This document shows, in pieces, positions 1 to 6,645 of a stretch of DNA of 14,783 nucleotides (within the stretch, counting starts at the first letter, position 1; every line of letters starts with the position of its first letter). The position numbers and the translations under genes were made by a program. The stretch is from Geobacter sp. (lineage in GTDB: Bacteria; Desulfobacterota; Desulfuromonadia; Geobacterales; DSM-12255). The stretch covers positions 1 to 14,783 of the forward strand of contig VEOV01000229.1 in NCBI GenBank assembly GCA_012026855.1, in the 5' to 3' direction. Below the pieces are notes generated by a model. It had not been told where the DNA came from, did no database searches, and saw nothing but the letters and a program-made list of their open reading frames with translations.

Positions 1-458
1 ACCGCAATGAGTGAACTGACTCCGGCCGCAACTCCGCCGTCAAAGTCATTGCTCTTGAACTTCGGGGCAATGTCGTTCCTGATGATACGGCCGGAGATGA
101 GGTCGGTCAGTTTCCCCTCAAGTCCCCTGCCGACTTCGATCCTGATTTTGTGCTCCGCCTTGGAGATCAGCAGGATGACGCCGTTATCCACCCCTTTCTG
201 ACCGATGCGCCACTTCTCGGCCACCCTGATGGAAAAATCCTCCAGACTGTCACCCTCCAGACTCGGGACAGTCAGGATCACTACCTGGGTGGAGTCGCTC
301 TTTTCCAGCTCCTGCAGCTGCTGCTCCAGTTGGGCAGTGACGGCAGGAGAGAGCAGGGCAGCATAGTCGTTGACATGGCTGCGCAGCGCCGGCGGCTCCA
401 GCGCCAGCGCCGAAGTGGTATAGAGTAGGCATGTCAGGAAAATGTAAACGAATCTCAT
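1..458 (-). CDS. Secreted TPM-domain (YgcG-like) protein, C-terminus cut by window edge
   Basis: The minus-strand frame opens at ATG 458-456 and stays open to base 1, giving about 152 residues of an incomplete protein. Residues 1-19 form a signal peptide with an ALA cleavage site before LEPP. From about residue 25 the protein reads as a TPM domain: VNDYAALLSPAV, QVVILTVPSLEG, EKWRIGQKGVDNGVILLIS and IRIEVGRGLEGKLTD are typical of that family. TPM proteins are exported and often end in a transmembrane helix and a Gly/Ser-rich tail; that part lies outside the window. The gene follows lemA on the same strand, and LemA-TPM pairing is common in bacteria, which supports both calls. The biochemical role is unsettled: some TPM-domain proteins have been linked to phosphatase activity or photosystem II repair, so no substrate is assigned. 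No strong Shine-Dalgarno precedes the ATG, but the signal peptide fixes the start. Confidence 0.85.
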   Translation of the reverse strand, partial: MRFVYIFLTCLLYTTSALALEPPALRSHVNDYAALLSPAVTAQLEQQLQELEKSDSTQVVILTVPSLEGDSLEDFSIRVAEKWRIGQKGVDNGVILLISKAEHKIRIEVGRGLEGKLTDLISGRIIRNDIAPKFKSNDFDGGVAAGVSSLIA

Positions 459-526
459 TGTTGACCCAGTTAGCAATCGGTTTTCAGGAAAGAGTGATTT
501 TTCGTCCTGGCAAGGCTGTCGAGCAG

Positions 527-643
527 ATAGCGCGGAGGCGTAGCCACCCTCACCCTACCCCACTCCCAATGGGAGAGGGCAATGAGTTCTCTCCCCCTCT
601 GGGGGAGAGATAGAGAGAGTGACTGCTACGCCGCACAAGCTAT
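527..643. repeat. Imperfect palindromic intergenic repeat (MITE/REP-like) with two hairpins
   Basis: The 228-bp gap between lemA and the TPM gene contains an imperfect palindrome of about 117 bp. The ends carry ATAGC (527-531) facing GCTAT (639-643), and GCGTAGC (538-544) facing GCTACGC (625-631). Inside are two hairpins. The first, at 559-579, has arms 559-567 and 571-579 with one A-A mismatch and a 3-nt loop. The second, at 588-610, is a perfect 10-bp stem, TCTCTCCCCC against GGGGGAGAGA, with loop TCT. No T-run follows on either strand, so it does not look like an intrinsic terminator, although it could stabilise or attenuate the lemA transcript. Pyrimidine-rich CCCTCACCCT blocks facing GGGAGAGGG are typical of dispersed non-coding repeats in G+C-rich proteobacteria. 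Multicopy status cannot be seen from one window. Confidence 0.55.
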
Positions 644-686
644 TGCGAAGACTTACGCCGCCAGGGCGGAAAAGCGCCTTTCCCAG

Positions 687-1271
687 CTAAAATTTTACCT
701 TGGGTGCTTCCTTGGCCCCCTCCTCCGCCTTAAACGGTTCCTTGCGGGAGAGGTGCAGCAGCAGCGAGTTGGTCATGCTGTTAGGAAAGGTCCTGATGCT
801 GGTGTTGAAGTCCTGCACAGACTTGTTGTAGCGGACCCGGGCAACGTTGATCCGGTTTTCCGTCCCCTCCAGCTGGCTCTGCAGGTCGCGGAAGTTCTGG
901 TTGGCCTTCAGGTCCGGGTAGCGCTCCACCACCACCATTAGCCGCGACAGGGCACCGGAGAGCTCCCCCTGGCTCTGCTGGAACTTTGCCAGCGCTTGGG
1001 GATCGTTGACCAGCTGCTTGCTGGCCTGGATGGAACCGACCTTGGAGCGTGCCTCAGTGACCGCCTTCAGTGTATCGGCCTCATGCTTGGCGTACCCCTT
1101 GACCACCTCCACCAGATTGGGGATAAGATCGGCGCGGCGCTGATAGGACGCCTCCACATCCGCCCAGGCGGCAAATACCGCCTCTTCCCCAGCCTGCATG
1201 CTGTTGTAGCCGCAGCCACCCATGATTGTCATTGCTGCCATTGCCAGAAGTGTCAATATGATCCGTTTCAT
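687..1271 (-). CDS. lemA: LemA family lipoprotein
   Basis: The protein has 194 aa. The start is supported by a strong GGAGGA Shine-Dalgarno 3 nt before ATG and by a lipoprotein signal: a KR-containing start, a hydrophobic stretch at 4-17 and MGGC with the lipidated Cys at residue 20. The rest is the LemA four-helix domain: YNSMQAGEEAVFAAWADVEA, then YQRRADLIPNLVEVVKGYAKHE, the ALSRLMVVVERYPDLKAN block and the NFRDLQSQLEGTENRINVAR block, all family hallmarks. The periplasmic domain probably sits at the inner or outer membrane through its lipid anchor. Its molecular role is unknown. The neighbour downstream is a TPM-domain secreted protein, a frequent LemA partner. The stop codon is TAG (687-689), which bears on the amber codon in kdpB. 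The 74-bp gap upstream holds a candidate promoter, so lemA and the TPM gene may be partly independent of the upstream genes. Confidence 0.93.
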   Translation of the reverse strand: MKRIILTLLAMAAMTIMGGCGYNSMQAGEEAVFAAWADVEASYQRRADLIPNLVEVVKGYAKHEADTLKAVTEARSKVGSIQASKQLVNDPQALAKFQQSQGELSGALSRLMVVVERYPDLKANQNFRDLQSQLEGTENRINVARVRYNKSVQDFNTSIRTFPNSMTNSLLLHLSRKEPFKAEEGAKEAPKVKF

Positions 1272-1306
1272 AGTTCCTCCGTATCTGTATTTCCCATTGT
1301 GCCGGT

Positions 1307-1335
1307 AATCTAATCACTCAGCTTCGATTTGTCAC
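1307..1335 (-). promoter_or_regulatory. Candidate sigma70 promoter for lemA
   Basis: On the minus strand, GTGACA (1330-1335) is followed after exactly 17 nt by TAGATT (1307-1312). This matches five of six -35 bases and four of six -10 bases. Transcription would begin near base 1300 and leave a leader of about 28 nt carrying the GGAGGA ribosome binding site of lemA. It lies in the only sizeable gap (74 bp) between genes of the leftward cluster upstream of lemA. No mapping evidence is available. Confidence 0.4.
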
Positions 1336-1345
1336 CCTCTGTCTG

Positions 1346-1762
1346 TTAATAAGTCATGCAGGCGGCATTCAGTATGCCGATTGAAAACGAGAGTCCGCCT
1401 AAAAGAATTGCGGCCGCAATGGAGTCATCGGCAATGGCGTTGCAAAGACTGGAGAAGAGCAGCCTCAGGGCAATAAACACCCCAATCTGCACCGTCAGGG
1501 CAATGACCGCCCAGACGATCATGTCCAGGATTGCTATGCTGTGTGATACGGCGCTGGCCAGCGGAGCAACAAAGCCGAGCATGGCACCGGTGAAACTGAT
1601 TGCCGGGGCGACTTTACCCTGCTTGATGAGGTTGAATTCCGGGTAGGGGGTCACCTTGCCGTAGATCAGGCTGAACAGCATCAGCAGAACGGTTGCTGTT
1701 GCAAAATAGCCCAGGAAGCTGCCGAAGCCGGCAAGTGATTCAATCAAGGTTAAAGATGCCAT
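1346..1762 (-). CDS. DUF350 (YjfL-type) integral membrane protein
   Basis: This is a 138-aa hydrophobic protein with four predicted transmembrane helices, at about 12-35, 52-72, 75-105 and 114-134. The segment with TPYPEFNLIKQGKVAPAISF and then GAMLGFVAPLASAVSH (residues 38-74) is a clear DUF350 signature, and the second half resembles the first, as expected of this duplicated fold. The start is well supported: GGAGGG lies 5 nt before ATG, inside the last codons of the upstream YgiC-like gene, with one base between its stop and this start. DUF350 genes commonly travel with GspS-like ATP-grasp genes and DUF1190 lipoproteins, as in the E. coli yjf operon, and the same trio is present here. The function is unknown; an inner-membrane partner for the ATP-grasp enzyme is an inference. 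Confidence 0.9.
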   Translation of the reverse strand: MASLTLIESLAGFGSFLGYFATATVLLMLFSLIYGKVTPYPEFNLIKQGKVAPAISFTGAMLGFVAPLASAVSHSIAILDMIVWAVIALTVQIGVFIALRLLFSSLCNAIADDSIAAAILLGGLSFSIGILNAACMTY

Positions 1763-1763
1763 C

Positions 1764-2894
1764 TTATCCCTCCGTAAAATAGTGCGGTATGAAGCGGCTG
1801 TTATTGGTGGTAATCGGGGTCAAGTCCTCTCTGATGCCGATGCCTGCCGGTTCGCCCCCTATGACCCAGGAGCCGGTTACCGGATAATTGCCGTCAAAAC
1901 ATGGGAGCGGCGCAAACTGCTGGCAGATGGTGCCTTCGGTGCCATAACTGCCTTGAGATGCGAGAATCTCATCCCCTCTGTGTATTCTGATGTTGCTGCC
2001 CTCCCTTGAGTAGAGCGGCTTCACAACCCTGTCACCTGACAGCTCTGCTTCGCTGGTATATGCCGGCAGCAGATTGGGGTGATCCGGGAAAAGCTCCCAG
2101 AGAAGAGGCAGTATCCCCTTGCAGCTCATTAGCAGCTTCCAGGCAGGTTCGACCATTTTGATGCCACTTACGGGGATAAAGGGGGCAAACTCTTCGCGAA
2201 GAAGCCACTCCCAGGGGTAGAGTTTGAAAAGGTCGGTGATCGGTTTGTTGTCAAGGTCAACGAAGCAGCGCGAGGCTCGGTTCCAGCCGATCTCTTCGAT
2301 GTTGATATGCTGCACTGCCATGCCGGCCTGGACAGCAGTATCCATAAGGTATCTGACATTGAAAAGATCCTCTGCAGAGCCGGCTGCAGAGGCAAAGTGG
2401 AGCAGGTTTACCTGATGGGGCCAGGTCTGCCATGACGCGATCAGTTTTTCATGAATCGAATTGTACTGATCCTCTTCGGGAAATCGATCCTGCAGCCAGA
2501 ACCACTGCACAACCCCTGCTTCAAGCAGGGCAGTCGGGGTATCGGCATTGAATTCCAGCATCTTGGGTGGCATGCTGCCGTCAAAACAGAGATCGAAACG
2601 GCCGTAGAGAGAAGGTTCATCCTCTTCCCAGGAACGTTTCAGGTGGTTTTTGAATTCCTCCGGAATGCGGAATTCAGCAAAGCGGTCCTTGCGGATAATC
2701 TCTTCCACTGCCAGGCAGCATAACCGGTAAAGCTCGGCTGTGGCGCTCTCGATGGCATCGATCTCCCCGGCGGAGAAGCGGTAGCAGGCGCTTTCGTCCC
2801 AGTAAACGGCGCCATCTATGGTGTGATAACTCATTCCGGCAGCTTCAACTTTAGTCTGCCAGTCATTGCGGGGTGTTATGGCACGCCGGATCAT
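1764..2894 (-). CDS. Glutathionylspermidine synthase-like ATP-grasp protein (YgiC/YjfC family)
   Basis: The protein has 376 aa, the usual length of the stand-alone synthetase-type members. The amidase domain of bifunctional E. coli Gss (619 aa) is absent. Recognisable blocks are LYGRFDLCFDG (97-106), the nucleotide/Mg site region MLEFNADTPTALLEA (112-126), VKPLYSREGSNI (291-302) with a likely ATP-binding lysine, and the C-terminal GSWVIGGEPAGIGIRED followed by ITTNNSRFIPH. These define the GspS ATP-grasp family, which ligates a carboxylate to an amine with ATP. E. coli YgiC and YjfC did not show clear glutathionylspermidine synthesis, so the true substrate is open. The start codon lacks a strong ribosome binding site and lies 6 bp after the YgiB-like gene, so coupled translation is likely. 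Met21 is an alternative start, but residues 1-20 include the family-like DWQTKVEAAG. Confidence 0.92.
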   Translation of the reverse strand: MIRRAITPRNDWQTKVEAAGMSYHTIDGAVYWDESACYRFSAGEIDAIESATAELYRLCCLAVEEIIRKDRFAEFRIPEEFKNHLKRSWEEDEPSLYGRFDLCFDGSMPPKMLEFNADTPTALLEAGVVQWFWLQDRFPEEDQYNSIHEKLIASWQTWPHQVNLLHFASAAGSAEDLFNVRYLMDTAVQAGMAVQHINIEEIGWNRASRCFVDLDNKPITDLFKLYPWEWLLREEFAPFIPVSGIKMVEPAWKLLMSCKGILPLLWELFPDHPNLLPAYTSEAELSGDRVVKPLYSREGSNIRIHRGDEILASQGSYGTEGTICQQFAPLPCFDGNYPVTGSWVIGGEPAGIGIREDLTPITTNNSRFIPHYFTEG

Positions 2895-2900
2895 GGTGCG

Positions 2901-3206
2901 CTAACCGCCGAAAAAGCCGTGGAAATGGCCGGAGGAGCCGAAACCGCCGCGAGAGATTGTGGCCATGCCGATCGAACGTGCAACAGCTCTGCCGCCGCTC
3001 CTGTAAATCGGTCCGTAGTAGTAGCCGGAACGGTAGTGAGGCGTGCCCTGGCCAGGCTCCTGGCAATCCTGCTCGTTTCCCCCCCAGTCATCGAGGCAGT
3101 CCTGCTTGCTCTTGTAGAGAGGTCGCTGGTCTTTGCCGCCGCAGCCAGCGGTCGCTATCGCCCCCACAAGCACCAGGGTGATCTGCAAAGTCGAGCGACG
3201 CTTCAT
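2901..3206 (-). CDS. Short YgiB-like (DUF1190-type) lipoprotein
   Basis: The protein has 101 aa with a lipoprotein signal: MKRR, a hydrophobic core, then ATAGC with the lipidated Cys at residue 22. The mature part carries YKSKQDCLDDWG...DC, resembling the cysteine-containing N-terminal motif of YgiB/DUF1190 proteins. It also has a Tyr-rich YRSGYYYGPIY stretch and a Gly/Ser/Phe-rich tail (SRGGFGSSGHFHGFFGG), again as in YgiB. E. coli YgiB is roughly twice as long, so this is a reduced version. A strong GGAGGG site lies 5 nt before ATG, overlapping the end of the pseudouridine synthase gene, whose stop is one base away. Placement directly before a YgiC-like gene repeats the E. coli ygiB-ygiC order and is the strongest support for the assignment. 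The stop codon is TAG (2901-2903). Function unknown. Confidence 0.8.
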   Translation of the reverse strand: MKRRSTLQITLVLVGAIATAGCGGKDQRPLYKSKQDCLDDWGGNEQDCQEPGQGTPHYRSGYYYGPIYRSGGRAVARSIGMATISRGGFGSSGHFHGFFGG

Positions 3207-3207
3207 G

Positions 3208-4098
3208 TCAACCCTCCGGAAATGCCAGGCTTCGCTCCTGCATTATTCTGATGAAGCTCTCGCCAGGTTCGGCAATGGCAGTGACAAGTCTACCACTTTT
3301 GTCGCGAAAAGCCATGGAGCGGCAGTGAAGCATCATCCGCTCTGCCGGTGCGCCGCCGTAAGGGTTGTCACCAAGGATCGGCAGATTGCTGTGGGCCAGA
3401 TGCACCCGGATCTGGTGGGTGCGGCCGGTCTGGGGTCTGGCCTCGATCAGGACAGCACCACGACCGGTGGCCAGCACTTTAAAATCCGTGATTGACGGCT
3501 TGCCCGGCATCATCACGCCATAGCGGAATTTGTTCAGCTTGCCGATGGGGGCATCCACCTGCCAGCTCCCGTCATCCGGCACGTCAGAGACAATCGCCCA
3601 GTAGACTTTTTCCACGGCGCTGTTTTTCAGCTGGTCTGAGATCCAGGTGGCCGCCGGTTTGTTCTTCGGAAAGAACATCACCCCGGAGGTGCCCCGGTCG
3701 AGGCGATGGATGACTCGCGCCGGCTCACTGCTGCCGCTGGCCTTGAGATATTCGGCCACGGCGTACTCGGCCGTCCCTTTCAACTGGTAGGGGGTACGCT
3801 GGCTGTTGATGCCGTCCGGCTTGCAGAGGGCCAGATAGTTTTTATCCTCAAAGAGGAGGGTGTCAGTGGCAATTTTGAAATCAACGAACCGCTCCGGTTC
3901 CATGACACCGATGATGATTTCATCCCCCTGGCGCAGCTGCTTGGAGGCGACCCGCACCATGACCTGGTTGACGGCGCAGCCCCCCAGGTCGATGACCCGG
4001 CGGATCTCCCCCTTGGAAAGCTGGGGAAAAAGCCCTTTGGCAGCATCGTCGAGGCGCATGTTGGCAAGTTCGTCGGTTACTCTGGCGGTAAGGATCAT
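3208..4098 (-). CDS. RluA-family pseudouridine synthase with S4 domain
   Basis: The protein has 296 aa. Residues 14-60 (MRLDDAAKGLFPQLSKGEIRR and onward) form an S4 RNA-binding domain. The catalytic domain follows: the KPDGI block at 93-97, motif II HRLDRGTSGV at 131-140 with catalytic Asp134, and the C-terminal RPQTGRTHQIRVHLAH and LPILGDNPYGG blocks. The enzyme isomerises uridine to pseudouridine in rRNA or tRNA. Family members RluA, RluC and RluD cannot be separated by eye; the S4 domain favours an RluC/RluD-type rRNA target. The start ATG directly abuts the stop codon of the U32 gene, with AGGA 12 nt upstream, so the two are almost certainly co-expressed. Pairing with a putative rRNA hydroxylase suggests a small ribosomal RNA modification unit. 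Confidence 0.93.
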   Translation of the reverse strand: MILTARVTDELANMRLDDAAKGLFPQLSKGEIRRVIDLGGCAVNQVMVRVASKQLRQGDEIIIGVMEPERFVDFKIATDTLLFEDKNYLALCKPDGINSQRTPYQLKGTAEYAVAEYLKASGSSEPARVIHRLDRGTSGVMFFPKNKPAATWISDQLKNSAVEKVYWAIVSDVPDDGSWQVDAPIGKLNKFRYGVMMPGKPSITDFKVLATGRGAVLIEARPQTGRTHQIRVHLAHSNLPILGDNPYGGAPAERMMLHCRSMAFRDKSGRLVTAIAEPGESFIRIMQERSLAFPEG

Positions 4099-6477
4099 TT
4101 AGACCAGTCCTGAAATGAAGTTGAATGGTGAGCTGTCCGGCAGCTCCCGGCCAGAGGCGTAGGCCCCAAGCACCCGCTCCTGTTCCGGCTTTTCCAGGCT
4201 GGCCAGGTCGAGGATAAAGGCGCTGCACCCCATGGCCTGCAAACGGTCGCGGAACTGGGTGATGGCGAAATGCCTGGTTGGCGTGATCTGGGTCAGGCCG
4301 TCTTTGACGGTGACCCGGTAGCCGTCACCCCGGTCGGAGACCACCGGTGCATCGTTTTTGACCGCCTTGATGGCGATTTTGGAGACAATGGCAGGCACCT
4401 CGCAGTGCAGCACCACCCGGCGCAGGAGCGGCGTTTCGCTGGCCAGCAGCTGCGCCATGTTTTCGGCGTCGTCTTCGATGTTTTGGGTTGCTGCCGCTGC
4501 CCCGAGCTCTCGCCACTCTTCCAGGGCAACGCTGTTGAGGGAGAAGAGCCGGTAGTCGGTGGAGATTTCCGGCTTCCGGTCGGCAAGCTCCCGGAAAAAC
4601 CGGAAATGGCTGATGTTGGACACTTCAAAGCGGGAAAAACCGGCCTCTGCCAGCCAGGTCACCGCCTCGCGGTACCAGCGGCACTCCTCGTCGAAAATCA
4701 TGAACGGCAGCCGCCAGATGATCCGCTCCTCGCGGCCGCGCAGCTTCCGGGTAATCTGGGGGAGCTGGTGGAGGTTGGCCCTGGAGAGGGGAAGCGCCAG
4801 GACATCGACGCCATCGCGGTGGAGCAGCTGCAGCTCAGTCCCCTTGTCCACCCTGACCACCAGCTCCGGGCGCCTGGTGGTGGCCGGCTTCTGTCTGCCC
4901 GGCAGGGAGGCCATGGCTGCCTTGCGCCGTTCATCGCGGCGGCGCTGGAGCTCTGGTTTGATACGGCTTTCCAGCTCCCGGTAGAAATCCCGGCGGATCT
5001 CTTTCAAAACTGTTGGCGGGATCATGATGGCGGGAAAACCCTCGGCGTCAACTTTTCCCAGGCTGAACGGCGTGTCGCCGCACTTGGAAAACTGCCCGGA
5101 GAAGACTTCGGCCATGGTGCTGCCGGACGGTTCGCTGGCCGGAAGATTGAAACTGATGCTCTCCCTTGTGCCGGCCACCTCGGCAACGATGACCAGCTCA
5201 CCAGCCTGCAGGGCAAAACTGAGGTCGCACTCCATTTTACCAGTCTTGACAGTCTCCAGCCGTTTCAGGCAGGCATTTTCGCTCATGGTGAAGGCAGTTT
5301 CGGACGAGACCTTGAAGACCGCATCCCCCACAGCCGCCTCGAATGGGGAGCTGACGGCAATCCTGGCCCGTTCGGCAGCAACTTTCACCGGCTTATTGTC
5401 GACAAAGATCTCCCGCACGGTAAAGCCCTTGCCCGCCATGTCGCTCTTGGGCTGGATCCTGATCCGGTCGCCGATATGGAGCTTGTCGCGGCTCTCGAAG
5501 AAGATCCTGCCCCCCCGGACGGACTTGATCTCACCCAGGAAGCGGCCGGTTGCCCCCCTGAGGGACGGAGTGGCGATGTCCGGCGGGGTGTGGGATGCCA
5601 GGAAACCTTTGGTCGGCACCCGGCCGAACGACTGCTTGATCAGCTCCCGTGCCTCGCCGATGGCCGCTGGCAGCCGCTTTTCATCGGCGTCCAGCACCCG
5701 GCGGGAGGCGGCGACGATGGAGGCAACGTACTCGGCGGACTTCATCCGTCCCTCGATCTTCAGGGAGGAGACCCCGGCGGCCACCATCTGGGGGATCAGA
5801 TCGATACTGGAGAAGTCATTGGTGGAGAAGTAGTACCCCTCCTTCCCCTTGTACTTGTACTGGCGGCGGCAGGGCTGGGCGCAGCGCCCCCGGTTGCCGC
5901 GGTGGCCCCCCAGGAACGAAGAGAAATAGCACTGGCCGGAGACGGAGAAACAGAGCGCGCCATGGATGAAGCATTCGATGCCGATGGGGCTTTTGGCAAC
6001 GATGCTGCTGATCTGGTCGAGGTGGAGCTCCCGGGCCAGCACCACCCGTTCAAAGCCGAGCTCGGCCAGCTGCAGGACACCGTCGGTGTTGTGCACGGTC
6101 ATCTGGGTCGAGGCGTGCAGCGCCAGTTTCGGGAAGAACTGCCGCGCCAGCCGGGCAACGGCCATGTCCTGGAGGATGACGGCATCCACCTGCATCGCCT
6201 CCAGGGCGGAGAGGGTGTCGATCAGCAGGGGCAGCTCATCTTCTTTGACCAGGGTGTTCAGGGTGACATAGAGTTTGCGCCCCAGGGAGTGGGCATAGGC
6301 GGTCATCTGCTCCATCTGGTAGGGGGTGAAGTTTTTTGCCTTGGCACGGGCAGAGAACTGCTTGAGCCCGGCATAGACGGCGTCAGCCCCCTTTTCCATG
6401 GCCGCAAAGAAGGTCTCCAGTGAGCCGGCCGGGGCGAGCAGTTCGGGTTTGTTCAACAATGCAGAGGGTTTATTCAT
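4099..6477 (-). CDS. U32 family protein with DUF3656 domain, RlhA-like (putative 23S rRNA hydroxylase)
   Basis: The protein has 792 aa from ATG 6477-6475. The N-terminal PELLAPAGSLETFFAAMEKG and YAGLKQFSAR are the classic U32 opening. The family signature ECFIHGALCFSVSGQC lies at 168-183, followed by GNRGRCAQPCRRQY, giving cysteines at 169, 176, 183, 199 and 203. LKIEGRMKS follows near 239-247. The middle (about 300-480) fits the DUF3656 extension of E. coli RlhA (YdcP), and the protein is longer than RlhA (653 aa). RlhA makes 5-hydroxycytidine at 23S C2501 using prephenate; the paralogues TrhP/TrhO-type act on tRNA, and older annotations say collagenase/peptidase. The rRNA role here is inferred from architecture and from the adjacent pseudouridine synthase. 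An in-frame TTG at 6513 would add 12 residues, but it lies inside a promoter -35 box, so the ATG is preferred. Confidence 0.88.
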   Translation of the reverse strand: MNKPSALLNKPELLAPAGSLETFFAAMEKGADAVYAGLKQFSARAKAKNFTPYQMEQMTAYAHSLGRKLYVTLNTLVKEDELPLLIDTLSALEAMQVDAVILQDMAVARLARQFFPKLALHASTQMTVHNTDGVLQLAELGFERVVLARELHLDQISSIVAKSPIGIECFIHGALCFSVSGQCYFSSFLGGHRGNRGRCAQPCRRQYKYKGKEGYYFSTNDFSSIDLIPQMVAAGVSSLKIEGRMKSAEYVASIVAASRRVLDADEKRLPAAIGEARELIKQSFGRVPTKGFLASHTPPDIATPSLRGATGRFLGEIKSVRGGRIFFESRDKLHIGDRIRIQPKSDMAGKGFTVREIFVDNKPVKVAAERARIAVSSPFEAAVGDAVFKVSSETAFTMSENACLKRLETVKTGKMECDLSFALQAGELVIVAEVAGTRESISFNLPASEPSGSTMAEVFSGQFSKCGDTPFSLGKVDAEGFPAIMIPPTVLKEIRRDFYRELESRIKPELQRRRDERRKAAMASLPGRQKPATTRRPELVVRVDKGTELQLLHRDGVDVLALPLSRANLHQLPQITRKLRGREERIIWRLPFMIFDEECRWYREAVTWLAEAGFSRFEVSNISHFRFFRELADRKPEISTDYRLFSLNSVALEEWRELGAAAATQNIEDDAENMAQLLASETPLLRRVVLHCEVPAIVSKIAIKAVKNDAPVVSDRGDGYRVTVKDGLTQITPTRHFAITQFRDRLQAMGCSAFILDLASLEKPEQERVLGAYASGRELPDSSPFNFISGLV

Positions 6478-6484
6478 GTCTGGC

Positions 6485-6513
6485 AGGGTAACTAAACTGT
6501 CGTGTCCCGTCAA
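6485..6513 (-). promoter_or_regulatory. Sigma70-type promoter for the leftward U32-led operon, predicting a near-leaderless mRNA
   Basis: On the minus strand, TTGACG (6508-6513) is separated by exactly 17 nt from TACCCT (6485-6490). This gives five of six -35 matches plus the T-A-T frame of a -10 box. The expected start, 6-7 nt past the -10, falls at about 6478-6479, one or two bases before ATG 6477. No Shine-Dalgarno precedes that ATG. Promoter position and lack of a ribosome site together suggest a leaderless or near-leaderless transcript. Confidence 0.5.
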
Positions 6514-6576
6514 GCGGCATCGACCTGATCCGGTCCAATTCCTCTTGATACAAAATTGACCTCTTTCACCTCCATC

Positions 6577-6609
6577 TTGACACCCAATTTATCAGAGCCC
6601 TGCTACCCT
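6577..6609 (+). promoter_or_regulatory. Candidate rightward promoter for the kdp operon
   Basis: TGCTACCCT (6601-6609) is an extended -10 element (TGN plus TACCCT). A perfect TTGACA sits at 6577-6582, but the 21-nt spacing is too long for a standard promoter, so an activator such as phosphorylated KdpE may be needed. TTGA recurs at 6545, 6556 and 6577, steps of 11 and 21 bp, so the copies would lie on one DNA face and could be an operator. A start near 6616 leaves a leader of about 30 nt with a strong GAAGGGGGA ribosome site (6632-6640). That is too short for a riboswitch. Confidence 0.3.
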
Positions 6610-6645
6610 GAAATCATGGAAGAGTATTCGTGAAGGGGGATTACC

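Noticed and set aside
588..610. Intrinsic terminator after lemA
   Set aside because: The 10-bp hairpin is strong, but neither strand has a T-run after it. It fits better as part of a palindromic repeat.
4270..6423. 717-codon open frame on the plus strand opposite the U32 gene
   Set aside because: It is a shadow of the G+C-rich U32 gene: the translation is low-complexity, rich in Gly, Asp and His, with no recognisable domain, while the minus strand encodes clear U32 motifs.
6610..6645. c-di-AMP (ydaO/kdp) riboswitch upstream of the kdp operon
   Set aside because: The probable leader is only about 30 nt and the whole divergent gap is 168 bp. No ydaO-type conserved elements are visible.
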